From positions 62,001 to 126,000 of the forward strand of contig CAYOOD010000005.1 of assembly GCA_964405435.1 (NCBI GenBank): DNA of 64,000 nucleotides. The letters are read 5' to 3'. Below the pieces are notes generated by a model that saw only the letters and a list, made by a program, of their open reading frames with translations, was not told the DNA's origin and made no database searches. This DNA is from DVEG01 sp964405435. Lineage in GTDB: Bacteria > Cyanobacteriota > Cyanobacteriia > Cyanobacteriales > Oscillatoriaceae. The number at the start of each line of letters is the position of its first letter. Position 1 is the stretch's first letter. A program made the position numbers and the translations under genes. This document shows positions 8,410 to 18,400 of the stretch, one piece after another.

Positions 8410-10026
8410 ATGTCTCAGAGCAATTATGTTCAAAGCAACTACAGTCTCGACAATCACGGCATTCTGCACGCGGGTAATGTCTACTGGAATCTTCGCTCAC
8501 CCGCTCTGTATGAGGAAGCAGCCCGCCGCCGTGAAGGGCTGATCTCCCACTTAGGGCCCTTAGTCGTCCGAACGGGCCAATATACGGGCCGGTCGCCCAA
8601 CGACAAATTTATCGTCCGCGAACCCGAGAGCGAAAAACACATCTGGTGGGGGAAAGTCAATCAAGCATTTGAACTGCAGCGCTTTGAGAGTTTGTACGCG
8701 CGGATGCTTGCCTACCTGCAAGGGCGGGATTTGTTCGTGCAAGACTGCTACGCCGGAGCCGACGCCGACTATCGCATCAGCGTGCGCGTGATTACCGAGA
8801 CTGCATGGCACAGCCTGTTTGCGCACAATATGTTCATCCAACCGCCAGAGGATGAACTCAGAGCCTTCGTTCCCGATTTCACCATTCTCAACCTGCCGAA
8901 CTTCCGCGCCGTGCCAGAACTAGACGGCACGCGATCGGAAGCCTTCATCATCGTCAACTTCGCCCGCCGCTTGATTCTGATTGGCGGCACCAGCTACGCC
9001 GGAGAAATCAAGAAATCCGTCTTCACCATCCTCAACTACCTGCTGCCCCACAAGAAAGTCCTCTCCATGCACTGCTCGGCGAACATCGGCGCAGACGGAG
9101 ACACGGCGCTATTCTTCGGTCTGTCCGGTACGGGCAAAACCACCCTCTCCGCCGATCCCATGCGCACCCTCATCGGCGACGACGAACACGGCTGGAGCGA
9201 AAAAGGGATTTTCAACTTTGAAGGCGGCTGCTACGCCAAAGTGATTCGCCTCTCCCCGGTTGCAGAACCAGAAATTTTCAAAACCACCCGCACTTTCGGC
9301 ACGGTGCTGGAAAACGTGGCGATCGATCCGATTACCCGCCGCCTCGATTTAGACGACGACAGCCTCACGGAAAATACCCGCGCCGCCTATCCCCTCGCCC
9401 ACATCCCCAATGCCAGCAGCACCGGCATCGGCAACAATCCCAAGAACGTCATCTTTTTGACTGCTGACGCCTTTGGCGTCATGCCGCCCATCGCCCGCCT
9501 CACCAAAGAACAAGCGATGTATCACTTCCTCAGCGGCTATACCGCCCGGGTTGCCGGCACCGAACGGGGAATGGGCAGCGAACCGCAAGCGACATTCAGC
9601 GCCTGTTTCGGCGCTCCCTTCATGGCACTGCACCCCAGCGTCTACGCCGAGTTGCTCGGGCAGCGGATTTCCTCGCAAAATGTCAAAGTCTGGCTGGTGA
9701 ATACCGGCTGGACGGGCGGCCCCTACGGCGTGGGCCATCGCATGTCCATCAAGCACACCCGCGCCCTGCTGACGGCTGCCCTGACGGGAGAACTCGACAA
9801 CGTGGCGATGAGCCCAGATCCGACTTTCGGGTTCTTAGTCCCCGATGTTTGCCCCGGCGTGCCCAAAGACGTGCTCAAGCCGCGCAATACTTGGAACGAT
9901 GGCAGTGCTTACGACGCGCAAGCGCAGAAACTCGCCAAGATGTTTATCGACAATTTCCAACAGTTCACGGATGTCGTTGATGCTTCGGTGATGCAGGGTG
10001 CCCCGCGTTTGATGCAGCTCGTTTGA
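8410..10026 (+). CDS. pckA: Phosphoenolpyruvate carboxykinase (ATP)
   Basis: A 538-residue cytosolic enzyme converting oxaloacetate plus ATP to PEP, CO2 and ADP, linking the TCA/C4 acid pool to gluconeogenesis. Diagnostic segments include the kinase-1a loop FFGLSGTGKTTLS (P-loop G237 to T245), the metal-binding segment IGDDEHGW, GGCYAKVI, and RTGQYTGRSPNDKF near residue 55. Length matches the ATP-dependent family (about 530-540), not the GTP form. The start is the ATG at 8410, with AAGGAG at 8398-8403; a TTG two codons upstream is less likely. The gene is monocistronic, with a long palindrome-bearing leader and a hairpin repeat immediately downstream. Most cyanobacteria rely on PEP carboxylase in the opposite direction, so pckA here suggests a gluconeogenic or C4-acid-recycling capacity (inference). 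Confidence 0.97.
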   Translation: MSQSNYVQSNYSLDNHGILHAGNVYWNLRSPALYEEAARRREGLISHLGPLVVRTGQYTGRSPNDKFIVREPESEKHIWWGKVNQAFELQRFESLYARMLAYLQGRDLFVQDCYAGADADYRISVRVITETAWHSLFAHNMFIQPPEDELRAFVPDFTILNLPNFRAVPELDGTRSEAFIIVNFARRLILIGGTSYAGEIKKSVFTILNYLLPHKKVLSMHCSANIGADGDTALFFGLSGTGKTTLSADPMRTLIGDDEHGWSEKGIFNFEGGCYAKVIRLSPVAEPEIFKTTRTFGTVLENVAIDPITRRLDLDDDSLTENTRAAYPLAHIPNASSTGIGNNPKNVIFLTADAFGVMPPIARLTKEQAMYHFLSGYTARVAGTERGMGSEPQATFSACFGAPFMALHPSVYAELLGQRISSQNVKVWLVNTGWTGGPYGVGHRMSIKHTRALLTAALTGELDNVAMSPDPTFGFLVPDVCPGVPKDVLKPRNTWNDGSAYDAQAQKLAKMFIDNFQQFTDVVDASVMQGAPRLMQLV

Positions 10027-10062
10027 AAGGCTACTGAAAAGCACGGCTGTTGAATGACGGTG

Positions 10063-10095
10063 AGAAGCCCGGTTTTTTCAAGAAACCGGGTTTCT
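10063..10095. terminator. Hairpin repeat (family A) after pckA, probable terminator
   Basis: Arms AGAAGCCCGGTT and AACCGGGTTTCT enclose a short TTTTCAAGA-like loop, 37 bp after the pckA stop. The same AAACCCGG/CCGGGTTT hairpin recurs at 10507, 48275 and 59113, with a variant at 30997, mostly just after gene ends. Confidence 0.7.
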
Positions 10096-11165
10096 AGGGT
10101 GTAGATTTCTCTCGCCCCTTTCCCCTTTCGCCTTTCGGGAGCCTGCCTTTTTTGTAGGGGGCGAAGGATTTGCGAATCAATCTTGTCCGCCAGCCGATAA
10201 TTTTTCTGGGCTGGCTTCGACAGCCGTGCCCGACGAGGCAAGCGCGCTCTCCTGCCGAACAGGGATATTTACAAAATTGGCAGGTTGGCATTCTTTGCCC
10301 TTTCTCCTTTCCTTTTTTTGATGGAGCGGCGAAAGGGGCGATCGCAATTTGAGCGATCGCCCGCTTCTCGTTTTTCTATTCACTTGAAAAGGTGAAAACC
10401 CTTTGTCTGAAAGCTTTATTTTCGGTGTTGCCGTTATCCGGGTTCGCGCTGGGTCAGAAAAAATACTTCAGTCGGTGGGCATTAATAAACCTAATGCTGC
10501 AGGAGCAAGAAACCCGGCTTCTTGAAGAAACCGGGTTTCTTGAAGTTTGGTTGAGCTGAAGTTCAAAAGCTTTTAAATAGATTGTCTGTTCAGTAGAAAA
10601 GCTTGACTAATTGCTCTCTAATTTTGCCAAAAGTTTGTTTTCTTTGAAGCTATTTTTTGGTTGGATTGATTTTGCTCGTATAATTAGCTTTGCCGGTTAT
10701 TAAAAATACTCAAAAAATAGACAAATTGAGTTTTTTTATTCCCTCCAAAAAACTAACTGATAAATCCCCTTTTGTCCACTACTTCCAATTACCAATTACT
10801 CATCACTTGTTACCCTATCTCAAATTTGCTAGGAGCAACTTGAGTGAGTTATGAGACGATTTTATTTTGTATAAAAATTAGAAAAAGCCATTCTTTCAAT
10901 CTTCTCCTCCTCTCCCCCTCTCCCCCTCTCCCCCTCCCCCCCTCCCCCTCTTTCAGACAATTTTTTTCAGAGGAAGTGAAACAAGGGGGAATTTATGGCA
11001 ATACTTAACTAAGGACTGATTGGCAAATAGGGGTAGGGTTTGAGCGGGCAAATAGCAAGCAGCCTGAAGGGTTCATGCTCTCAGGAGCCTGCTGGGAAGG
11101 ATGCTTTCCGCAAGCGTTTCGTCAGTCAGTCAGGGCGATGGGCTCAGGGAACAGAGGCGTAACGT
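10096..11165. other. 1.07-kb intergenic region, no gene seen
   Basis: AT-rich non-coding DNA between pckA and the GGDEF-EAL gene. It contains a second family-A hairpin (10507-10541), a pyrimidine-rich CTCCCCCTCTCC stretch (about 10903-10952) and a structured-looking segment at 11040-11160. No frame longer than about 65 codons has coding character, and I recognised no riboswitch or tRNA. Confidence 0.5.
10507..10541. repeat. Hairpin repeat, family A
   Basis: Arms AAGAAACCCGG and CCGGGTTTCTT around CTTCTTGAAGAAA. It is nearly the same element as at 10063, but here it is not next to a gene end. This shows it is a dispersed repeat and not only a terminator. Confidence 0.75.
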
Positions 11166-14100
11166 ATGCGAACGAGCGAAGAGATAGTAGCAGAAATCGA
11201 GGATAAATTTGGTTTTTTCCCACCTTTTTTTAGCCCAGCGCTAGAAAACCCGCAGGTACTCGAGAACCTGTGGCAGCAAACGCTCAGCGCCTATGCGTGC
11301 AGTCCCCTGCCTGCTGTATTCAAGGAAAAACTCTCGGCTTACCTGTCGCGCTTCTGTGCGGTTCCTTACTGCATGATTTGCCACAGTTGCGCGCTGCGCC
11401 CTTTGGGGGCGAAGGGGGGGGAAATTTTGGCACTGCTGGCAGCACCGCCTCCGGTGGCAGCAGATATCGACAAGCACCTCGAAAAGCTGAGGGAACTGGC
11501 TGCCGGGGCGGTAAAATGGCCAGAATCTAACTCGGAACTGGAAGACAGCTTGCTTGGCTGCGCGATTGTGATGGCGGCGGGCGCGGAGGGAGCAGAAGGC
11601 TGCCGAGCGGAGCTGCGCCGGCTTTTGGGTTCAGCCAATTACCAGCACTTGGTGGCGTTTGTCGCTTATGTGAAAACTTGTCACCTCTGGATGGAAGCGC
11701 ACCCGGAAATCGCGCCTGAAGCTGACAGGCGAGTGAGGGAGCATCTGGGTGCTTTGTTTAAGGAGGAGCCGGGGTTGGCGGAGTTTTTCGGAAATTACCG
11801 CGATCGCGTGGCGCAAGAGAGGCAAAGCGGGGAGGAAAGACTGGCGGCAGCGCGATCGCACGAGCAACTGCCTCAGTGGCAACTCGCCGATTGTTTCGAG
11901 AATGCCTCCTCGGGTTTGCACTGGCTCGATGCCGAGGGGCGCATCCTGTGGGCGAACCAAGCCGAATTAGAGATGTTGGGATACGCGCGCGAGGACTATA
12001 TCGGACGCCACATTGCCGAGTTTCACGCCGACGCGCGAGTGAGTGACGACATGCTCGTGCGGCTGCGCGATCGCGAAACGTTGCACAATTTCGAGGCGAG
12101 GCTGCGGTGCAAGGATGGCTCGTTCGCAGATGTGGCGATCGATGCCAATGTAGTCTGGGAAAAGGGTAAATTCGTCCGCGCGCGCTGCTTCACCCGCGAC
12201 ATTACCGAGAAAAAGCGGGCGCAGCGGTTGCTGGCGGGGCAAAAAAAAGTCCTCGAAGCGATCGCCTCGGGCGCGTCTTTCCCCGACATTCTCGATACCC
12301 TCGCTCGCACCATTGAAGAACAATCTCCCGGAATGCTCTGCTCGATCCTGCTGCTCGACGCGGACGGCAAAAAACTGCGGCAGGGTGCAGCTCCCAGCCT
12401 TCCAGACCCCTACTTTTGGGGATTTGACAGCGTAGCCGTCGCGGCTCACTCCGGCTCCTGCGGCACCGCTGCCGAACGGCGCGAACTCGTCATCGTTTCC
12501 GATATTGCCACCGATCCGCTCTGGGCGGATTTCACGGAATTGCCCCTCGCCCACGGACTGCGAGCGTGCTGGTCGATACCCATTTTTTCCACAAGTGGCG
12601 AAGTGCTGGGCACTTTCGCCATGTACTACCGCGAACCGAAAAGCCCCAGCCCCCGCGATTTGGAAGTGCTCGAAACCGCAGCGCACCTAGCTGGAATCGC
12701 GATCGAACGCAAGCGCTCATTAGAAGCCCTGCGGGAGAGCGAGCGGCGGTTTCGCTTCCTCGCCGAAGCCATCCCCGTGCAGGTGTGGACGGCGCAGCCA
12801 GACGGCGGGCTCGATTACGTCAACCAGCGGGTTGTGGAATATTTCGATCGCGCGGCGGAAGAAATGCTCGGCGAGCGCTGGCAGGCGGGATTGCACCCGG
12901 ACGACTTGCCAAAGTGCCTGGAGCGCTGGCACGCTTCCCTGACAACTGGCGAACCCTACGAAATGGAATTTCGCCTGCTGCGAGGGGCTGAGGGCAGCTA
13001 CCGCTGGCACATCGCCCGCGCCTTGCCCATGCGCGACGAAACAGGGCAAATCGTCAGTTGGTTCGGAACCAATACGGATATCGACGATCGCGCCTCGGCA
13101 GAGGAAGCGCTGCGGGCGTCTGAGGCTCGCCTGCGCTTGGCCCTCGAAGCCGCCTGCATGGACAGTTGGGACTGGCAAATTCCAGAAGGCACGGCGACGC
13201 GATCGCAGACTTGCCAAACCTTCCTCGCCTGCGTTTATCCCGATCGCTCCGAATCCGTCCGCGAAGCAGTCAGCCGCGCCTTTCAGGAGGGAGGCGACTA
13301 CGAGGTCGAATTTCAAACGGTGTGGCCAGATGGCAGCGTTCGCTGGACGGCGAGCAAAGGTCGAGTCATTTGCGATCGCGCGGGGGTGCCGGTGCGGACG
13401 ATCGGGGTGGATATGGACATTACCGATCGCAAGTTGCTCGAGGAAAAATTGCGCCGCGATGCCTGTTACGACGCCCTCACCGGTTTGGCGAATCGGGCTT
13501 TATTTCTGGAGCGACTCAGCGATTTAATCGCGCGATCGAACCCGCAACAATGTTCGTTTGCCGTTCTTTTTGCCGATATCGACCGTTTTAAAACGGTGAA
13601 TGACAGTCTCGGGCACCTCGTCGGCGATCGCCTCTTAGTCGCGATCGCGCGCCGCCTGGAAATGTGCGTGCCCCTGACGGGCACGATCGCGCGCCTCGGC
13701 GGCGATGAATTTGCGATTTTGCTCGAGAATATCTCCGACATCAGCGATGCCACCCAAGTTGCCGAACTCATCCACCACCAACTGAGCCGCCCCTTCAACC
13801 TCAACGGGCAAGATGTCTACACCAGCGCCAGCATTGGCATTGCCCTTTCCTCAGAAAATGCCGATCAAATCGAAGATTTACTCCGAGATGCCGACACGGC
13901 GATGTATCGTGCCAAGGCTCTCGGCAAAGCCCGCCACGAAATTTTCGACGCCCGAATGCACGCCCAAGTCGTCAAGCAGTTGCAGTTAGAAACTGACTTG
14001 CGACAAGCCGTTGCTCGCGAAGAATTTCGCCTGCAGTACCAGCCAATTGTCTCGCTTTCTAATGGCTTGCTCAAAGGCTTCGAGGCGCTCGTGCGCTGGC

Positions 14101-14837
14101 AGCACCCGACTCGCGGGCTGATTTCTCCGGCTGAGTTTATTCCGATCGCCGAGGAGACGGGCGCGATCGTTCCGATGGGGGCGTGGGTGCTGCGCGAGTC
14201 GTGCCGCCAGATGCACGCATGGCAGCGAATCTTTCCTGCAGTTCCTCCTTTGTCAGTGAGCGTCAACCTCTCCGGCAAACACTTTTCCCAACCGAATCTG
14301 CTCCTCGAACAGATCGAAGAAATTTTGCACCACAGCAGTTTTAATGCCTGCAATTTGAAATTAGAGATTACCGAAACGGTTTTAGTCGAACATACGGAAT
14401 GCGCGGCGGCTCTTTTTTCTAAATTGCAAGAAATGGGAATCCACTTGTATATGGATGATTTCGGGACGGGTTATTCATCTTTGAGCTACCTGCACCGCTT
14501 TCCCATCCATACTTTGAAAATTGACCGCTCTTTCATCAGTCGGATGGGGGTGAAAGACGAGAACTTGGAATTAGTTCGCACGATTGTCGCCCTCGCGCAC
14601 AATCTGGGCATGGACGCGATCGCAGAAGGCGTAGAAACCGCCGAGCAAGTGGCGATGCTGAGGGCGCTACAGTGCGAGTACGCACAGGGATATTTTTTCT
14701 CTAAACCCCTCGATAGCGAGGAAGTCATGGAAATAATGGAAATTTACTCTCTTTGCGCAGGCAAGTCTTCTCCCTGGCTCGAAGAAAACCCGCCCCCTGG
14801 TTTTCCAAAAAAACTGATATACTGTCCGCTGGATTAA
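11166..14837 (+). CDS. Diguanylate cyclase/phosphodiesterase with AhpD-like N-terminus, PAS and GAF sensors
   Basis: A 1223-residue soluble protein. Residues 1-215 form a helical AhpD/carboxymuconolactone-decarboxylase-like domain with a cysteine cluster (PYCMICHSCA). Then come PAS (about 238-355), GAF (360-520), PAS (525-640), PAS (650-765), GGDEF (770-935) and EAL (945-1195). The cyclase signature is intact (GGDEF at 845-849). The usual RxxD product-inhibition site before it is replaced by PLTG, so feedback inhibition is probably absent. The EAL domain keeps EALVRW (E973), EITE, DDFGTGYSSL and EGVE, so phosphodiesterase activity is plausible. c-di-GMP made or degraded here could be read by the ComFB/CdgR-like protein at 48347. 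The start is the ATG at 11166, with a modest AGAGG upstream. The cysteine cluster could make the enzyme redox-responsive (inference). Confidence 0.92.
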   Translation: MRTSEEIVAEIEDKFGFFPPFFSPALENPQVLENLWQQTLSAYACSPLPAVFKEKLSAYLSRFCAVPYCMICHSCALRPLGAKGGEILALLAAPPPVAADIDKHLEKLRELAAGAVKWPESNSELEDSLLGCAIVMAAGAEGAEGCRAELRRLLGSANYQHLVAFVAYVKTCHLWMEAHPEIAPEADRRVREHLGALFKEEPGLAEFFGNYRDRVAQERQSGEERLAAARSHEQLPQWQLADCFENASSGLHWLDAEGRILWANQAELEMLGYAREDYIGRHIAEFHADARVSDDMLVRLRDRETLHNFEARLRCKDGSFADVAIDANVVWEKGKFVRARCFTRDITEKKRAQRLLAGQKKVLEAIASGASFPDILDTLARTIEEQSPGMLCSILLLDADGKKLRQGAAPSLPDPYFWGFDSVAVAAHSGSCGTAAERRELVIVSDIATDPLWADFTELPLAHGLRACWSIPIFSTSGEVLGTFAMYYREPKSPSPRDLEVLETAAHLAGIAIERKRSLEALRESERRFRFLAEAIPVQVWTAQPDGGLDYVNQRVVEYFDRAAEEMLGERWQAGLHPDDLPKCLERWHASLTTGEPYEMEFRLLRGAEGSYRWHIARALPMRDETGQIVSWFGTNTDIDDRASAEEALRASEARLRLALEAACMDSWDWQIPEGTATRSQTCQTFLACVYPDRSESVREAVSRAFQEGGDYEVEFQTVWPDGSVRWTASKGRVICDRAGVPVRTIGVDMDITDRKLLEEKLRRDACYDALTGLANRALFLERLSDLIARSNPQQCSFAVLFADIDRFKTVNDSLGHLVGDRLLVAIARRLEMCVPLTGTIARLGGDEFAILLENISDISDATQVAELIHHQLSRPFNLNGQDVYTSASIGIALSSENADQIEDLLRDADTAMYRAKALGKARHEIFDARMHAQVVKQLQLETDLRQAVAREEFRLQYQPIVSLSNGLLKGFEALVRWQHPTRGLISPAEFIPIAEETGAIVPMGAWVLRESCRQMHAWQRIFPAVPPLSVSVNLSGKHFSQPNLLLEQIEEILHHSSFNACNLKLEITETVLVEHTECAAALFSKLQEMGIHLYMDDFGTGYSSLSYLHRFPIHTLKIDRSFISRMGVKDENLELVRTIVALAHNLGMDAIAEGVETAEQVAMLRALQCEYAQGYFFSKPLDSEEVMEIMEIYSLCAGKSSPWLEENPPPGFPKKLIYCPLD

Positions 14838-15007
14838 TCCCAATCAGAGCGCGAAGAGTGCTGAGCAAGAGAGCGGGAGCGTGATAATTTCAAGATGGCA
14901 CGCACGAAACACTCATTCCTCATTCCTCATTTTTCATGCTTCAATCCTTCACTCAGCCGCAGCCAAAAAGCACTTTTCCCTCCTCCTGCATTCCGCCTGT
15001 GGCTTTG

Positions 15008-15029
15008 AAATCTATCTCGAGATAGATTT
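15008..15029. promoter_or_regulatory. 22-bp perfect palindrome upstream of the XRE-type gene
   Basis: The half-site AAATCTATCTC is followed directly by GAGATAGATTT. It lies 43 bp upstream of the HTH gene start and is followed by a second hairpin (15031-15049). Either an operator, possibly of that HTH protein itself, or part of a terminator for the gene ending at 14837. Confidence 0.55.
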
Positions 15030-15030
15030 C

Positions 15031-15049
15031 TCTGCTTTTTTTTAGCAGA
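15031..15049. terminator. Hairpin with a T7 loop
   Basis: TCTGCT and AGCAGA pair across seven T residues. It directly follows the 22-bp palindrome. Lacking a T tail after the stem, it is not a textbook terminator on the plus strand; its role is uncertain. Confidence 0.35.
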
Positions 15050-15071
15050 AAATAGACATAACAGATGTTAC

Positions 15072-15395
15072 ATGGCGCGGCACAATATGTGGCCTTCCTC
15101 TAAAACGACAGTCAAAAAGCAGGCAAAATCCCTCGATCAACCCCTAGCGGGCAACCTGATTCGAGAACTGCGACAGTTGGCGCAATTGACGCAGGAACAG
15201 CTTGCGGGGGTGCTGGGGGTGGCATACGGCACGATCAATCGCTGGGAAAACGGGCGGGTGCAGCCGTCACCGCTGGCGTTGAGGCAGATTCGAGGCGTCC
15301 TCGACGAATTGAGGGATTCCCCTGAAGAGGCAGTGCGAGAGGGCAGCGAAAAGCTTTTGTGCAAGTATTTCGCAAACGACGAGCAAAATCTGTGA
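15072..15395 (+). CDS. XRE/Cro-type helix-turn-helix regulator
   Basis: A 107-residue protein with one HTH_3 domain at residues 28-82: helices LIRELRQLAQLTQEQLAGVL and VAYGTINRWENGRVQPS, the classic Cro/CI arrangement. The N-terminus is basic, and the C-terminal 25 residues are acidic and helical. The start is the ATG at 15072. The stop at 15393-15395 is 17 bp before the start of the giant hybrid kinase, so the two are probably co-transcribed. In several cyanobacteria small HTH proteins of this type precede PAS kinases, possibly acting as output or autoregulator. The 22-bp palindrome just upstream is a reasonable candidate binding site. No ligand domain is present, and its target is inferred only from position. 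Confidence 0.85.
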   Translation: MARHNMWPSSKTTVKKQAKSLDQPLAGNLIRELRQLAQLTQEQLAGVLGVAYGTINRWENGRVQPSPLALRQIRGVLDELRDSPEEAVREGSEKLLCKYFANDEQNL

Positions 15396-15412
15396 CGGAA
15401 GAAGGCAAGCAG

Positions 15413-18400
15413 ATGGAAAGAAACAAACAGCAGACGTTGAGCGAAGAGATGGCAGCCATTCTCGATCGCCTCGGAGAAGGGTTTGTGGCTTGCGATCGCC
15501 AGGGGCGCTGCACTTACGCGAACCGAGCCGCAGCGCAGTTATTGCAAAAGTCAGCCTCAGAATTGCTCGCCCAGAAAATTTGGGAAGTGTTTGCAGGGGC
15601 GGGCACGCGGTTGCAGCGAGAATTGGAGCGATCGCTCGCCGAGCGGGTGGCAGTGGAGTTTGAGGAGTATCGCCAACCCTTCGACATCTGGCTGGAAATT
15701 CGCGCCTATCCGTCGGCAGGGGGACTGTCGGTATATTTCCGAGAGCGCGGCGATTCGCTGGCGCGTTGCGGCGAAACGAGCCAGCAAACCGAAGAAGCAT
15801 TGCGAGAGAGCGAAGAACGCTTCCGCCAAATGGCAGAAACGATTGAAGATGTCTTTTGGCTGTGGGACCCCAACCAGGGAAAGCACTTGTATGTTTCTCC
15901 GGCTTACGAGAAACTTTGGGGGCATTCCTGCGAGAGCTTGTACGAAGATAACAGTTATTGGATCGAAACCATTCACCCCGACGATCGGGAACGAGTCAAA
16001 ATAGCGCCTCGCGCTTGCCTGGAGCAGGGAAGCTATCAGAGCGAATATCGCATCGTGCGACCTGACGGTTCGGTGCGGTGGGTGCGCGATCGCGGTTTTT
16101 GCATCCGCTCTGGCAGCAAAGGAATGCAGCGAATTGCCGGCATTAGCGAAGACATTACCGAGCGCCAACAAGCCTTAGAGGCACTGCGCGCCAGCGAGGA
16201 AAAATATCGGGCGATTTACGAGCAGGCGATCGTCGGCATTTCGCAAGTCGATCTGACGGGGCGTTTCACGGACGCTAACGAGCGGTTTTGCCAGCTCGTC
16301 GGGCGATCGCGCGCGGAATTGCTGACGATGGGAATGCAGGACATTACCCATCCCGACGACTTGCCCGAAAAACTGGCTTTGTTTCAGAGAATGCTCCGGG
16401 AAGGAACCAGCTTCGCGATCGAAAAGCGCTACATTCGCCCTGATGGGGAATGTATCTGGGTGCGAAATTACATTTCCCTGCTCAGAGATGCTGCCGGTCG
16501 CCCGCAATCTGGCGCGATCGTCACTGAGGATATTAGCGATCGCAAGCGATCGGAAACGCGACAAGCCGCTCAGTATGCCGTCGCTCGCGTTTTGGCGGAA
16601 GCAACCACGCTGGAGGAAGAGGCTGTTCCGGCGATTTTGCGATCGCTCTGCGAAAGTTTGGAATGGCAATTAGGGGTTTTTTGGAGCGTCGATCGCCGCG
16701 ACAATTGCTTGCGCTATGTCAATAGCTGGCATTCTGCCGCGCTTGACTTGGGCGAGTTTGTCGAAGCTACCGAGCCAACGACTTTTGCACCCGATGAGGG
16801 GCTGCCCGGGCGGATTTTGGCGACGCGCCAGCCGTTTTGGATTCCCAACCTGAGCGAGGATATCAACTTTCCCAGATTAGCCCAAGCCATGCGAGGGGGA
16901 TTGCGTGCCGGCTTTGGATTTCCGATTCGGTTGGGGGAAGAAATTTTAGGGGTGATTGAGTGTTTTAGCGAGCGCCTGCAAGAACCCGACGAAAACTTGC
17001 TGCAATTAATGAGCGCCCTCGGTTCTCAAGTCGGTCAATTTATGGAGCGCAAGCAAACCGAAAAAGCGCTAAAAGAAAGTCAGGAATTGTTCCAAATTTT
17101 CATGGATAACAGCCCTGTTTCTGCCTTTATAAAAAATGAAAAAGGCCAGTATTTATATGTAAATAAATTAGCCAAAAATTGGGCAAATTGCAATTTAATT
17201 GATAAAAATAACCTCACAGATTTTGATTTATTCCCGCCAAGATACGCCCAAAAAATTCAGGAAAATGACTCAGCAGTCCTGGCAGGAAAAGGGATATTAA
17301 CCTTGCGGGAAACCGTGCCATTTGCAGATGGAGAACATCATCTATTGTCGTTTAAATTTCCGCTGCAAAATTCCTCCGGGCACAAGTGGTTGGCGGGAAT
17401 GTCGATTGACATTAGCGATCGCGTCCGCGCCGAAGAGGCACTGCGCCAAGCGAATGCAGAATTAGAAAATCGCACCCTGCAACTGGAGACAGCCAATAAT
17501 CAATTACAGGTGGCGTTAGAGGAGTTGGAAGTTTTAGAAGAAGAACTGCGCCAGCAGAATGAAGAATTGGCAAGTGCCCGCGAGACAGCCGAGGAACAGT
17601 GGCAGCGCTATCAGGACTTGTTCAACTTGGCACCGGATGGTTATATTGTCACCAATGCTAGCGGCATCATTCAGGAAGTCAACCTAGCCACAATTTCTTT
17701 GCTATTCGCCAACCGAGAGGAGCTGGTTGGAAAACCGCTTATTTGCTGGGTAGCAGAGCGCGACCGGCCAGTGTTCCTAGAACAGCTCAATTGGTTGAAT
17801 AATTCGCTGATTCCGCAGCCAGTACAGAGCTGGGAATTTGCCCTACAGTCAAAAACAGGCAATTCCTTTCCGGCTGCCGTCAGCGTCGCCACAGTCAGCA
17901 ATTTTCAAGGAGAGCTAGTCGGGTTTCGCTGGCAGATTCGGAATATCAGCCAGCGCAAGCAAATAGAAGAAGCGCTGCGGACGAATTTAGAACGATTGAG
18001 TTTAGCGCTGGCAGCAGCAAAAATGGGGGATTGGAGCTGGGATGCCGCAACCGATGTAGTGACGTTTTCCGAACGAGGAGCCGAAATATTTGGCATTCCG
18101 CCGGGTTGGAAAATAACGTGGACGCTCCTGCGCGATTTGCTGCACCCTGAAGATCGAGAGAGAGCGCGAGTGGCTGTCGAACAGTCCATCCGCGATCGCA
18201 GCGACTACGATATCGAATATCGCGTCATCCACCCCGACGGCAGGCAAAGATGGGTAGCGGCAAAAGGACGCGCTCAGTATGAGGTTTCGGGAAAAGTTTT
18301 GGGGATGCTGGGCGTGGTGCAGGATATCAGCGATCGCAAAGAAACTGAACGAGCCCTGCGAGAACGAGAACAGCGGTTCAGCACTCTATTCAACGGCATG

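Noticed and set aside
10094..10383. Several 60-70 codon frames after pckA
   Set aside because: Overlapping frames on both strands without start signals, crossing a hairpin repeat.
11040..11160. Possible riboswitch before the GGDEF-EAL gene
   Set aside because: The segment looks structured, but I could not match it to c-di-GMP, cobalamin, glutamine or other known classes by eye.
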